From assembly GCA_963978905.1 (NCBI GenBank), contig OZ022256.1:23499743-23563742 (forward strand): DNA of 64,000 nt, in the 5' to 3' direction. This DNA comes from Trichostrongylus colubriformis (lineage: Eukaryota > Nematoda > Chromadorea > Rhabditida > Trichostrongylidae). This document shows, in pieces, positions 21,056-32,540 of this stretch. Position 1 is the stretch's first letter; the number at the start of each line of letters is the position of its first letter. Under the pieces are notes generated by a model. That model saw only the letters and a program-made list of their open reading frames with translations, was not told the origin of the DNA and did no database searches. A program made the translations under genes and the position numbers.

Positions 21056-22935
21056 ACCCACCGTTTCCTGCGAATCACTAGGGAAGGAATGGAAACAATA
21101 ACAGTTCCGGTGAAATCCCGTTCAACAGATCACATTTACATTTACATTTATTAAACGTTCAGAAGAATATGTGAGTAGACAATGGTATATGAATTTCAGA
21201 CGTCACCGAAGTAAACGACAAACAAAGAAACTTTCTGCAAAACGACTCAAATAAAACGCTAATAAGGTGCACTGAGAGTATTTAGAAACAACACAGGAAA
21301 ATTGAGGAACACAAAGAAAACCAATCACAAAAACCGAAGTAGATTCGATAATGGCATAAATAAACTAGCTCGAGTCCTGTAAGCCAAATACTTCTCGCTC
21401 AAAAGCTGGGAGTTAATGAGAAATGGGAACCTTTTTGTTCATCTTATCACATCTGAGAACAACTCCGATGGTGAATAGGGGTAACTCAAATGGCGGGATG
21501 TGAGGCGAAAACGGGAGAATCTAAATCAACCGCTAAGTGCCAAAGAATATTGAAGATGGTTGCGTAACTCCTGTGTATCATGCCCCATCTGAGCAGCTAG
21601 CGCTAATGATAGCTGAAGGGAACGTCTGGAATAATGGAACCGACACTTTCGAGAGAGTACTATTTTTCTTCAATACTGGCACACAAAAGACCGTAATCGA
21701 AGAATCACCTGCGGAACGACTAGGTCTACCCAGAACGACTACCGAATCCTGCGTAATGTCGGTTACCGGAGGGCATACAGAAAATTTAAAGCCATCTTTT
21801 CACTCTTGAAGTATACGTGCGCATGGGCAAGAAATTGAGATGAACATCAAGATAAAGCCCATACTGGCAGGGGCATTTCCGTCGATGAAAAATACTAAAA
21901 TTAACCTTGAATTCCTTCAAGAGGAGGAGCAAACTTCGAAATAAGAAAGGGACGTCATATCCCACACACTTTTGTCGTTCCGACTGCTATTACGACTTGA
22001 TAATATCGAATGCAACCACCACTAGAACCCCTACAGGTTTGCGCATTGCAACCACTGTTTCCGGACCTACATTGTATGGTCATGGACTTATAAATCCGAC
22101 CGACCTTACAAATGCTTCGCACACAATGACATCAATACTCGAAATATCTGATGATCACAGCAAAACATTCGAAGGATGTTTGAACTAGAAAGTTTTGGCG
22201 TATAACATGTTAAAAATGTAAAGAAATGAGCACTTTTCAGTCCTTCCGAAAGTACTTAAAACAAACAACGTTTGCTGACAATTGTATCAGAGCGCCGTCC
22301 CACTTGAAGGACAACATAGTTGACCTGCATGACAATTATGCGATCGCTATAAAAGGACTAGCCGCATTGCAAAGACACCTCCTGACAGGGTCAAGCGTGG
22401 AATCGGCGAAATTTCCAAGGAATACTACCGCCCCCTCCGAAAGGGGGCTCCATACGACCCCGCCCCCTTCTTCATGTTCCGCTACTTCTGGGGTTTCTAC
22501 CCAGTCAGTGCGATTCACTAAGGAAATTAAGAGCCTATGGTAATAAAAACACTGAGGCCAAATCAAACTCCTGACAAAATGAGAGAAATGAGAACCTAAC
22601 AGAACTCAGTACTCATATTCCAATACGAAAGCGTCTGAGATGGGAACCTAGCAGATTTGATACTTATATTCCAAAACGAGAGCCTCGCCGACCATTGGCA
22701 ATGTGCTCGTCCTCCGACGGCAAAGGAGAAGGCTCAAAAGCCATGCAATTTATGCGGCAGGGATAAAGGATGAAAAACAACATCGCGCGTCGCTACTCCG
22801 GTCCCTATTCAGTTTTTCGGATGGAGTGCAGTATCTCCTCCATACTGAATTTGGGCATTTTGAAGCCGAAACTTCACTTAGACTCCATCTTTCATAGCAC
22901 TGTGAACTGCTTTCTTAATGACTTTCTCAGACCAG

Positions 22936-23133
22936 TCTATCTGGGGTGGGTACAAAGTGGTACGAATGAAAGTTTTCGCACATGTGGTGCGAACCTCTCG
23001 CACCTCTGGTGCGAGGAAGTAATTACGAGGTGCAAGAATTAAGGGGTCATCGGTTGCCCAAAACTTGCATTAACAGCAAGTAAGGTCAAGTAATTAAAAA
23101 ATTTACTGCCTAGAAAAGGGAAGTAATAAGCGG
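22936..23133. repeat. Left arm of about 190-bp inverted repeat around the RTE element
   Basis: This arm (TACAAAGTGGTACGAATG, CGCACATGTGGTGCGAA, TAATTACGAGGTGCAAGAAT, GCATTAACAGCAAGTAAGG) is the reverse complement of 27361-27529 with about 10-15 percent mismatch by eye. The two arms bound a 4.6 kb segment. Confidence 0.9.
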
Positions 23134-24050
23134 AACAAACATAAATTCATAGCATATTCACAAATGATAAGTGAATTTTTACCCATATATTTATTACCCA
23201 GAAATGCACGGAGTAAAAATGCAATATACTTACATCAGAGATATTTACAAAATTCACTTCTTCGAAAAGGCACATCACATTTTGAAGGAACTGTTAGTGT
23301 TGCCAAAAATTTTTGGGAAGCACGCTAGGATGGTTTTTTACACGAACACCAGAATATTCGAGGAAAACTTGATAAGATTATCTTAAAAAAGAGGCGACAC
23401 AAAAAAAGAGAATAGTGAGTGGAAAAAACAAAAAAAGTCCAACCTAAGTGACTCAAATGGAGATCGCTCCAGGTCAACAAGAAGGGTATTCTTCACTGAG
23501 CCCAATAGATCTCAACAGATACCTTTCCCCACATTTTCAGACGAGTGTGTGGGTTTCTCTCGCGGAATTGTGCTGGAAAATAACATGTTCGTCGAATGGA
23601 TGGGCATCATGCATCCCATCTACAGCGAGGTTTTTTTTGGAAGGGAGCGGGGAGGGGAGGGAGGGCGGAGTTAACTCTTTTTCTTCTTCCTTTCATATTT
23701 TTTACTTATATTTTTGGTTAGGAGTTAGAAAAGGTGTTTGTAGAGCAGGAAGGAAATTCGTCTGGAATCCTCAATGGTCCACCTGTTTCTAGAATTTCGG
23801 AGACGCTGAAGTGGTTTTTCAAAAAGTCCCTTGTCCGGTTAGCACTACAATGAATATCTATAAATGACGATCTTTGCTGTCAATGGATCGTCAGTATCGA
23901 ATTGAAACCAGTAGATCACATCAAACTTACTCACGCTGCAAAAGTCGGAGGTCTGCCTATCACTTCGATGAACAGCAGCTACAACTTCATCAACTTTGTT
24001 AATTATGACACTGTTATGTGGCTTTGACGAATACCATGCTTAGCTTGGTT
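23134..24050. other. Interior of the inverted-repeat element, left side; no gene recognised
   Basis: AT-rich 5' part, then a purine-rich GGAAGGGAGCGG tract near 23640. Frames at 23171-23386 and 23448-23792 carry no recognisable domain. No transposase motif (DDE, YREKA) is readable. Confidence 0.3.
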
Positions 24051-24321
24051 AGTGGACCAATGTATTAAGTTCTTTGTTACCCTCCATATTTTTGAAAGTA
24101 ATAGTCCGGATGCTGTATTTCTGGATTTCGAAATTTTAAGGTCATATCCATTTTCCCCATCCGTAGCCCCGTTACCTCAAAGCGGTGGGGTGGTGCAAAC
24201 TCACTTGAAGTTGCTTTCCGTTGGTGCCGGAACAACGACGTGTCGAGTGAGGCTAAAAACGGCCCCCCTCTTGGACGAGTCCACTTCCGGCAGTGGTGCT
24301 ACCGCCAGATATGGCTAGGCG

Positions 24322-25113
24322 GTGAGGGGTATGTCCAGGCCACCAACATCCATGTATAAAGTTCAAAATGCAATACCCTCAGTTCCGTGCGGCCAACGCC
24401 CCTCCTGGCAGAGGGGGCAACGGCAGAGGGGGAGAAATCTCACGGCAAGCGATCTGCCAAACTGTTTTTTGAATATCGGCACTGTCAACACTCGAGGCCT
24501 GAACAGCGACGCCAGGATTGATCAGCTAATTTCGGAGTTGGACAGATGTGCTATAAGCGTGGCATGCATCCAGGAGACGCGAAGGCGAGAAGCGGGAAGG
24601 TGGAAATGGCACACTGGTCACGAAGTCGTACTAGGAGCTGCTTCAAGAGGAGGCAGAGTTGGTGGCGTCGGTTTCATCGTATCACCGCGACTGGCGGCTC
24701 GTGTCGCATATTGTGAAGCCTTATCAGAAAGGATCGCAATGCTTGTGCTCGATATCGGCAAAAAGACGACGCTAAAAGTTCTGTCTGTGTATGCGCCCAC
24801 GTGCGCTTATGACGATGACGCTGTTGAGGAGTTCTACGACGCGCTTGAAAGAGCAATCAGCACCTCCCCAAAAGGGAACTTTGTTGTTTATGCTGGCGAT
24901 TTCAATGCTCATTGGGCGCAGGCGAGCCCGGGGAGACCTTCGTGGGTCCCTATGGGAGACCTGGACGAAATTCTCGAGGTGATGCCCTGGTTTTATTCGC
25001 CTAACGATGTCGACTATGGGTGGCGAACTCATTTTACGAGAAGCGTCAGGGACGTCGATGGACGTGGCATACTCCTAACAGGCAAGCATTTCACGAGATC
25101 GATTTCATTATGA
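24322..25113 (+). pseudogene. RTE ORF part 1: endonuclease domain
   Basis: A 263-codon open segment. Residues from about 50 carry the endonuclease start IGTVNTRGLN, then QETRR, a GGVGFIVSPRLAARV strand, an LKVLSVYAPTCAYDDDAVEE block and VVYAGDFNAHW. After about 24930 the frame is wrong: the expected continuation (RRRARGDLRG and then ANSFYEKRQGRRWTWHTPNR) is found in other frames. The SDHR catalytic block lies in the next segment, 25020-25646. Confidence 0.8.
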
Positions 25114-26152
25114 CAAACTGTCTGCGCCTGTGCCACAACGTCACAGTCATCGGAAGCTCGCATTTTAACATCGGTTCCGATCACCGTCTAGTCCGAGCGA
25201 CCATTGCGTTGGATCTCAAAAAAGAAAAGAGACGGCTAGCTGCGAGTTACTCACGAAGAGCTCGATTTGAGTTGCGCGAGAACACGTTAAGGACGCTCGC
25301 TTCCACGACAGACTTCTCCGGTGGTGATGGAAACGTTCATGCCAGATATGGGAAGATGATCTCTGCCATCCGGAACGTTGTTGAAGCTGCTTCGGAGCGC
25401 ATTCTAAGTAAGCCACGCCTACGGCTAAGTGATGAGACCCTACGGATGCTGGCTACTCGAAAAAGGCTGAAAAGCTCTCTGGACCCAGTGGCTCGCACGG
25501 TGCTGAACAAGGTCATCCGCGCTAGAGTGGAGAGCGACTATCGTGAATACGCCGTACGGAGAGCAAGGGAAGCGGCGCAAAAATCGATCAGCATCAAAAG
25601 AACAACCATCGCACTCGCCTCAAGACCGTCTCTCCTGAGTATTTGACAAGATCAGATGGCTCTGTTGCCCGAAGTCGCAAGGATATGGAGGAGGAGATTC
25701 GAGGTTTCTTCCAGGATCTGTTCTCCACCAAAGTGCAAGTTCGACCGTATACTGTCTCATGTGACGATGCAGCTGGAAGAGAGGAGTGGCGAGTTTTGGA
25801 GTCGGAAGTGGCGAATGCTATTCGTCTGACAAAGATAGGAAGAGCGCCTGGACCAGACCACGTGCGAGCCGAGCATTTAAAGTGTCTGGAGGAGTTCCTC
25901 ACCCGTCCGCTCGCTGACGTATTCACGAAAATCCTCGCGACGGGAACGGTTCCCCAAGACTGGCTCGGATCTAACACCATCCTGGTGTACAAAAAGGGGC
26001 CACGTGATGTTCTGGCCAACTATCGTCCGATCGCTCTCCTGCCTGTGGTGCTCAAGCTCTTTTCTCGCCTTATTCTCAACCGCATTTGCCGCACTCTCAC
26101 CATCAACACGCGCAGGGAGCAAGCCGGTTTCCGTGAGATATTCGACCATTGA
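25020..26152 (+). pseudogene. RTE ORF parts 2-3: endonuclease end, linker, RT N-terminus
   Basis: 25020-25646 holds FHEIDFIMTNCLRLCHNVTV and the SDHRLVRATIALDL endonuclease terminus, followed by a basic linker. A frame change at 25640 leads to 25643-26152, with MEEEIRGFFQDLFST, the KIGRAPGPDHVRAEHLK block and the NYRPIALLPVVLKLFSRLIL block. It then loses frame at the REQAGFR motif near 26130. Confidence 0.8.
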
Positions 26153-27132
26153 TCACATTCATGTCGTCTCACAACTCACGGAACGCTGCAGAGAGTACCG
26201 GCTCCCGCTATGCTTCCTCTTCATCGATTTCAAGAAAGCATTCGAAACGATAGAACATCAGGCGGTGCTCAATGCTCTCATTACGTTCGGAGTTCCTAAG
26301 CGATACATTGACGTAATACGCCAGTGCAATACTGGTTATTTCACTGATATCAAATTGCTAAACAGTCCAGTTCGTGTAGATCCAACGAGGAGTGCGACAG
26401 GGCGAAGTTATATCTCCGATGCTGTTTTCCACTGCTCTCGAGATCATAATGAGAAACGTCGAGCTACCTTGTGGCATTGATATAGATGGTGAGAAGCTCC
26501 AGTATCTGCTCTTTGCGGACGACATCATCCTTATCGGTACTAAGCCATGTGATCTCGAGGACTCGTTGCGAATTCTTTGCGAAGCCGCTCGTCTTACCGG
26601 GCTCCAAATCCATCCAGGCAAAACTCAGTGGATGAAAAACAGTTTTGTGGAGGACTACAGTTTGCACCTGGAAGGCTCGGTGATCGAAGAAGTCCCCTCG
26701 TACGTTTATCTTGGTCAGGCAGTCACCATGAATAACGACCTCTCGGCTGAGGTAAGCAGGCGCCGTAAGGCAGGTTGGGCCGCGTTCAACAAGTATCGCG
26801 ATGTTCTCACCGACAAGCGGCTGGACGCCCAGACCCGAGGACAAGTGTACAATACCCATGTCCTCCCAGCATTAGTTTACGGATGTGAGACATGGAATAC
26901 AATTCGGGCTGAGGAGGAAAGACTGGCAGTGACGCAGAGGGCTATGGAACGGACCATGTGCGGTGTGTCGATTATTCAAAAGATTCCTAGTCGCGAGATC
27001 CTAAGGCGTTCCTGTGTTAGAGATGTCATCGAAACCATCTACGATTGGAAGAAGCGATGGGCTGGCCATGTTGCCCGCCTCAGCGATAACCGATGGACGT
27101 GTCGCGTAACCGACTGGTACCTCGTGGAGTGA
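26004..27132 (+). pseudogene. RTE ORF parts 4-5: RT palm, FADD box and C-terminus
   Basis: From about 26110 the frame carries REQAGF-like entry, TIDHIHVVSQLTERCREYRL and FLFIDFKKAFETIEHQA. A change near 26390 leads to 26392-27132, with the RQGEVISPMLFSTALE core, FADD (26512-26523), ARLTGLQIHPGKTQWMKN and ALVYGCETWNTI. The final GRPPTRW block lies beyond a further frame change at about 27125. Confidence 0.85.
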
Positions 27133-27360
27133 AGAGGCCGTTGGGAAGACCACCAACCAGATGGAGCGAGCCAATGAGGAAGATCTTTGGTCACAGATGG
27201 CGACAAGTGGCAAGGAACCGTGACGCTTGGCATGGATGTGTCCTGCAAGGATGGCGCGACCACCCTTGACGAGCGGACTTCAAGGTATTCAAGGTAAGGT
27301 ATCCATTTTCCCATGTTTCATATATATATATATACATTCGACTTCTTCTTCTATTTTGAT

Positions 27361-27529
27361 AATTCCCTTTTCTAGTTAGTTTAATCCTTAATTACTTGAC
27401 CTTACTTGCTGTTAATGCAGGTTTTGGGCAACAGATGACCCCTTGATTCTCGCACCTCGTAATTGTTTCTTCGCACCATATGTGCGAAAATTCCATTCGT
27501 ACCACTTTGTACACACCCATCTATCTGTC
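27361..27529. repeat. Right arm of the inverted repeat around the RTE element
   Basis: Reverse complement of 22936-23133 (for example CCTTACTTGCTGTTAATGC and CATTCGTACCACTTTGTA). A (TA)n microsatellite at about 27320-27336 lies between it and the RTE 3' end. Confidence 0.9.
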
Positions 27530-27580
27530 ACTTGGTTTCTCTAATGGTTTCGTAGATCTCGATATGGGTATCCAGTCGTG

Positions 27581-27960
27581 GAAAATTTTGAGAAATTTTG
27601 AAGGGTTTCACATTACATGGTCATAGCTTCCTTCAAACTCGATCATATGGGTGCGGTCTTGTTGCCCGGGGTCGGCGATGTTGCCGTTTTTCAAATAACT
27701 ACCTGAACAGCACCAAATCTCCAAAATGAAAGAAGTTACTCTGAAGGAAGCTAATCGAGAACCAGACGAGAAGAGTTTTGGAAAATTTCAAAGCGTTTCA
27801 CTTCAAATGGGCATAACTGCAACTGCCTTTTAACTTAACCATATGCGTGCGGTGTTGTGCCCGGGGTCTGCGAGAATGCCGCTTTCAACCGACTACCTGT
27901 ACTATGCCACATCTCCAAATTCAAGGAAGTTATTTCGAGGGGAGCCAGTCGAGGAATTTT
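27581..27960 (+). repeat. About 190-bp direct tandem duplication
   Basis: Two units start at about 27581 and 27771, both with a GTTTCACnT-CA-ATGG-CATAACT/GCTT block, then CATATG-GTGCGGT-TTGT-GCCCGGGGTC, then ACTACCTG-AC and CAAATTC/GAAAGAAGTTA. The second differs at roughly one position in five. No coding frame spans it. Confidence 0.75.
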
Positions 27961-28654
27961 TTTTCTGAGTTGCGAGATCCTCCCGTAAATCTTTAAAAAA
28001 ATGATCCATTGTGTCTGTTACGTCTCGAGTACGTACCTTCTGCTCTCAGAAGACCAACGAGAGGGTGGTTGGCCTCGGTTGGCCTCGTTGCGGGATGCGT
28101 CATGCATGAGGATTTCCTTTCCATCTCAGTAAATGCGAGTGCTCTCTCAAACCGCATACTGCACTGCAAGCACCAGTTCACGTGCCTACAATCGTAGTAG
28201 GATATGAAAATGGTCCATATCAGCTATTTTTCGCTTTGATCCCATAGTTTCTAGTATTCGTCCACGATGATACCCCTAAATGGATATCGCTTCCCACGGT
28301 CAATCGGTGAATTTCGTAGGTGTTTCTGTACGTGGTTTCGGTGCCAACAGGCCAAGGAATGGGTTATTGGCAGTGAACGAATCGCTGTGGATCGCGCCAT
28401 GCATGATTTTTCCATCATGATTAAGTTATCTTAGTTTCGTGTTCGAACCCAGTTAGTCAGTTTTATCACATATCCCCTTCACACTTTGGACCCCCAGCCC
28501 GAGAAATTCCGTTGATCACTGCCTACCATAAAGATTACCATCCCCTCCTCTCCCACGGACCAAATAGACCAAATACGACCCACCCCCTGCCGAGGATTCC
28601 TCGACGGAGGCTTCACCCTGCCTCCTGTCAAATAATAGCCAGTAGGAATGGTAT
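27961..28654. other. No gene recognised (27961-28654)
   Basis: Overlapping 62-codon frames on both strands at about 27993-28197 and a 71-codon frame at 28512-28727 have no motifs. The end of this stretch is where the BEL/Pao RT sequence resumes. Confidence 0.25.
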
Positions 28655-28985
28655 CACCTCATACTTCACGATTACGAAGACCATGCTGTCATCGAAAGTG
28701 TATACGATACCGAACCACATAGTGTAGGCAAATACTACATGCCACGTTCGTGGTCTGGAGGGAAACCAAAAAGACACCTCCTTTAATAGTTTTCGACGCC
28801 TCTTAAAAAAAGAAAGGCGAGCTCTCGCTTAATGGCGTTATTCACAAGGGTGAGTCATTCGTCAACAAAATTCATGACCTTCTTATTGCAGGTAACCGAG
28901 TAATTTCGTTCTTATATGTGACACTGAAGTAGCGTTCCCTCAAATACGCATACCAACTGAGCGCAAGGATCTATGTATTCTCATG
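28655..28985 (+). pseudogene. BEL/Pao RT core, part 1 (continuation of 19-22 kb element)
   Basis: Frames here read DHAVIESVYDTEP, then KGELSLNGVIHKGESFVNKI (the family's SLNDIIxQGPxLLPxI block), then LICDTEVAFPQIRIPTERKD (the D-IEKAFxQIxLxxxDRD block with one catalytic-region Asp retained). Two or more frame changes occur. It follows, in BEL/Pao order, the NYAIAIKGL block at about 22340, so about 6 kb of insertion separates them. Confidence 0.6.
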
Positions 28986-29267
28986 CGCCACAACTTGATC
29001 CATGATCCATGACATCAACTTGACCATAACAAAGGGAAATATATCTGGAAGTGTAAAATTATAATGAGAAGGCTTCTGAAAAATACATATTGCAACATTC
29101 CGGTGCTTAGCACCTTCAGAAATGTGGCAGTGTTATCATGTAATAAACAAGGTATATAACCAACTTTCACAGCCTTTGTTTTTTTGGAATGAACTTTTTT
29201 GGGTCTCATTCTTTTTACACATCCGGATAATCATGATGCTTCGTGATAGCACAACATTAACAACATT
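28986..29267. other. Probable insertion within BEL/Pao RT
   Basis: The RT blocks on either side are normally about 20-30 residues apart, but 280 bp intervene here. The stretch has no recognised ends and ends at about the NINNIKKRN sequence before RT resumes. Confidence 0.35.
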
Positions 29268-29475
29268 AAAAAAAGAAATATAGTGTATCGGTTCATTAGA
29301 CTCCCCTTTGGCGTGACCACTCTCCAAACATCCTTAATATGGCCATTCTAGCGTACTTAATGTTAGATTCGTTCCAATTTTGGCTAGTGAAATAGCGAAA
29401 AACATTTATGTTGACAACATATTGTTAGTTGCGAACACTGAACAAGAAGCCTGCAAAGATAAAATGAATCGGCAC
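29268..29475 (+). pseudogene. BEL/Pao RT core, part 2
   Basis: The frame reads VYRFIRLPFGVTT, followed after frame changes by IAKNIYVDNILLVANTEQEA. The second is the RT catalytic block; the family has YVDD or YVDN here. It is directly followed by a fold-back element at 29485. Confidence 0.65.
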
Positions 29476-29484
29476 TATTTACGC

Positions 29485-29995
29485 AGAGCTACCCCACTAC
29501 CCCTCCAACCGATGTGGTCGAAAAGGTGATTTTGGAAAACTTTTCGATTCAGCTGCAAACTTCTACCCAGGGTTGATTCGACCCGTAGAATACGAATGTG
29601 ACATTCGTTTGACGCGGAACCGCTTGGTGTCTGTGACATAGGCGCCAGCAGTTCCACTCCATTTTGGCGCCGGCGCCTATGGCGCAGGCGCCGAGCGATT
29701 TCACATCAAGCGAATGTCATGCTCGTGTTCTGCGGGTTGAAGTACCCCTTGAGACAAATTTTAAGCGAGTTTGATGATCCATTCCATTTTGGCGTCCGCG
29801 CCTATGGCGCAGCCGCCAAAATGGAGTGGAACTGCTGGTGTCTATGGCGCAGGCGCCAAGCGGTTTCGCGCAAAACGAATGTCATGTCCATGTTCTACGG
29901 GTCGAATCACCCTAGAAGTTTGCAGCTGAATCGAAAAGCTTTCCAAAATCACCTCCTCGACCACATCGGTTGGAGAAGTAGTGGGGTAGCTCTGG
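29485..29995. repeat. Fold-back element with GGCGCC-rich loop
   Basis: The left arm 29485-29668 and right arm 29814-29995 are inverted copies (AGCTACCCCACTAC / GTAGTGGGGTAGCT, CAGTTCCACTCCATTTTGGC / GCCAAAATGGAGTGGAACTG), about 180 bp each. The spacer contains repeated palindromic GGCGCCnGCGCC and CCTATGGCGCAG motifs. Confidence 0.85.
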
Positions 29996-30395
29996 GAGTC
30001 GTGATGTTCTGATGATTTTAAATTCTCCTTTGACGCCCCGAGCATGGACCGTTCCCACGATCCATTCTAAGGGTGAAGCTGACGCGCGCCTAATCAGAGC
30101 ATCAGAGAAGCTCATAGCCGAGTCGACGTCGTGGTCACCAGGTTCATCGAATGGCAATCGAGATTTTGAATGCAGTCATTGATGCGGCTCATGCCGCGGC
30201 ATGAGAAATTTTCATTCAAACTATGGACCGCAGGTCATTACGTCTTTTGGATTAATAAGCGTAGTCAATGAACAAGTACACTGCGTACAGCGTAGAAGTT
30301 CACCGTAGGAGTGGACGATGTTTTTTCGTTTAGGAGCGGTGGGAGAGCGCTATATTTTTTGTGCATTGCCCCGGGTGTGAACTTTCGCCATTCCC
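29996..30395. other. No gene recognised (29996-30395)
   Basis: Short frames on both strands, with no motif. It may be further decayed retroelement sequence. Confidence 0.2.
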
Positions 30396-30806
30396 TTAAA
30401 GACACCGTTAGGGCAACTTTTGCAAATTGGGGGATTACGAAAGTAGAGGTGCTCAGTAACATAACAGTATGAAAAGAACGACATAAAACTGCGAAGAAAT
30501 CGAGGAATAGGAACCCGAAAATCCCCCTTTTCTCTCTCGTCCTCTGCGTCACTAGCCGGAGTGGACTGAAGGCAGGTCAGAGTCTCAACCAGCCGGCCAC
30601 GATTGTTGTCCCGCCCCTCCACGTCGACTCCCCCGGGCGCATAACGGCATAACGGTATGAAGAGTTGCGGGGCCGCCATAAGACCCCAAGTCGCGTTTTT
30701 CTCATGCGATTTTCTCCAAATGTGACCCCTTCTGAAGTAGATGGTTCGTTTCAGAGAACATGTACTTCCAGATCTCAGTTTTCCCTTACCCCTAATGGTG
30801 CCTTTA
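30396..30806 (-). mobile_element. MITE, family D copy 2 (inverted relative to copy 1)
   Basis: The ends are TTAAAGACACCGTTAGGG and CCCCTAATGGTGCCTTTAA, so both termini sit at TTAA. The interior is the reverse complement of the 14466-14863 copy (CTAGCCGGAGTGGACTGAAG, GTTGTCCCGCCCCTCCACG). Confidence 0.85.
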
Positions 30807-32540
30807 ACCGACCCTTGGGTTCTTTCGCTGAGCGGAGTCTGTCAGGTCCTCCAGTTCATCGATCCTCAAGCATCGATCCTCAAGCCTCGTCATCATGCGC
30901 CAGCAGCCAATCATGCGACGACACCTCGACTTCGGAGCTGGCAGGCGGCTACTTAAGCTGCTGCCAGCCGGTAGTTCCAGTCACTCTTGCCGGCAGCCAC
31001 TTCCTCACCTCTCCTTTTCCCCCCCTTTCCTTATGTAATCCTATAAGTAATAAATATATATAGCCCATGTGTCTTGTACTACATCCCATACCCTCACCGC
31101 TACACCTACACCCCTTCAGTAATAGGCCCGATCAACCTATTATCTGATAAGTCAAAATCTCCCCTCGCACAAAATTACCGCTTTTGTGTGAGGCAAAACC
31201 CACACCGTAGACGCAAAAGAAGTCCTACAGTTTGATGTCGCCAACCTCGTCGTCGATCTTCAACGCCATCGCTGTCACGTTACTGTCTTATTTCGTCAAG
31301 TTGGGTCGCCGACGTCACGCCGTATCACCGTCGTCATGCTGAGTTGTCGTGTGCTAACGTGGAACTCCTTCGGCCGAATCAACTATCTCATGTATATATT
31401 TGTGTAGCGTTCGTTGTATAACTTGTTGTCGTTGTTTATCGTTATTGTATTTTGAATCGTAGATAGTAACACCTCCAATCAAAATTCTCTTACGGACAAG
31501 AAAATCGGTTAGCTAGGCCCCGTAGGTAGCCATCGATTAATTATGTCTGTGTAATTAGTTGCGTAGTCGCAATAGGTAAGGACGAGATCCAGTACCTGGC
31601 GCAAGCAACGACCGCCCGTTTTCTCGCCGTGTCGCCCCACTAGTGTCGTGACTGACGCACGACTTCATCAGCAAGGTCGCCCCATGTCGCGAGCCGCGCT
31701 GGTCCCGACGCGGACATTGCGCTACGGTACTTCGAGGCTTCGCGAAGACTTTCACCGTCTGGTTCTATTGTCATCGTCCATCGCAAAGTCAGTCTTCGTC
31801 GTGTGTCGTCCCGTGCAGTCGTCTCGTCTTCCTCCGCACGTCGACGCTCCTCCGCCCCGTACGTCGCTTCAGCAGTCCTCGACGTCCGACATTTTCCCGA
31901 GGACGAGCGTAGCTGACACGATCAACGGCCCCATATGCGGTATGCCGCACCGTGCCAGGGCGTCCACCGGTGTAACCCCGGTGCGAGCTGGTGGGTTTCT
32001 CTGGCACGAGGCGGTTTGACACGAACGTTCCCATTTTCTGGCACCTATTCGCACCTTATTTACACTGCCACTTAACGACTAACATTACTCAAATGTTCAC
32101 AATTGATGGGTGCGACCAAGTGCCAGTACAAGGAAACAAAGTACACGGAAAGGGAGGAGAGAGAAGTGCTAACTGACGATGAATCTAAGATGTAAAAACA
32201 ATACCACTAAGCCACGACGCCAATACACTTTCAGCGCTAACCGCGCTGATGGTAAAGTGCCTCGCCAGTGGGGCATCGCATGCAACCTTGGCCCTTCTAA
32301 CTCTCTTCATTTTGCAATCTCGGTTTCCACTGTTATAATCAGTATTAGAGTCTCCATCGATCCATGTGCGTCTCAAATCAAAGTCCCATGAGAAGTTGAG
32401 ACCGTTCCCTGATTAGACCCGTAGTACCCATGAGAACGACTTTTTTGCGAGGGATCTTCTCAATAATCACATTACTCCTATTACAATCGCCGTGGGCAAC
32501 GGCCCATGCGCTCCACTGGAAAATTAGCTGTAAGCGCCTC
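30807..32540. other. No gene firmly recognised; CpG-rich stretch (30807-32540)
   Basis: Contains an AT-rich TAAGTAATAAATATATATAG spot near 31043 and a CpG-rich part (31560-31990) with overlapping open frames on both strands (31648-32019 plus, 123 codons; 31789-32034 minus). Open frames on both strands are expected from base composition alone. A family F right-end-like piece occurs at 32405-32510. No LTR pair was found. Confidence 0.3.

Larger units (their letters stand above)
19290..22530 (+). pseudogene. BEL/Pao retrotransposon: gag, protease, RT start (degenerate)
   Basis: The gag part is at 19294-19681. It includes a FPHEIGKDILVKFQETYAMK helix and a CX2CX4HX4C zinc knuckle (CLFCGRSNHSSMHC). 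A mariner interrupts it at 19684-20909, after which a second knuckle (CWKCFSSDHAGNHC) and a partial third follow in frame. The protease is at about 21600-21790, with VLFFFNTGTQKTVIEESPAE, where the catalytic D of DTG is N. Flap-like blocks at about 22020-22100 (LYGHGL) follow. The RT start is at about 22260-22390, with HLKDNIVDLHDNYAIAIKGL. Stops and frameshifts are scattered. RT core pieces reappear at 28655-29470 beyond a large insertion. Confidence 0.7.
24190..27310 (+). mobile_element. RTE-clade non-LTR retrotransposon, frameshifted
   Basis: Apurinic-type endonuclease blocks come first: IGTVNTRGLNSDARIDQLIS, CIQETRRREAGRW, VYAGDFNAHW and GSDHRLVRATI. The RT follows: LVYKKGPRDVLANYRPIALL, FLFIDFKKAFETIEHQA, MRQGEVISPMLF and YLLFADDIILIG (FADD box at 26512-26523, intact). 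The tail has YVYLGQAVTMNNDLSAEVSR, ETWNTIRAEE, WAGHVARL and GRPPTRWSE. The frame changes near 24930, 25640, 26100, 26390 and 27125, so it is not functional as it stands. It ends near a short AAGGTATTCAAGGTAAGGTA direct repeat at about 27280-27302, as RTE elements often do. It lies inside the inverted-repeat element. Confidence 0.9.

Noticed and set aside
31555..32054. Overlapping frames of 60-123 codons on both strands
   Set aside because: CpG-rich composition lacks stop codons by chance; no domain or signal peptide recognised.
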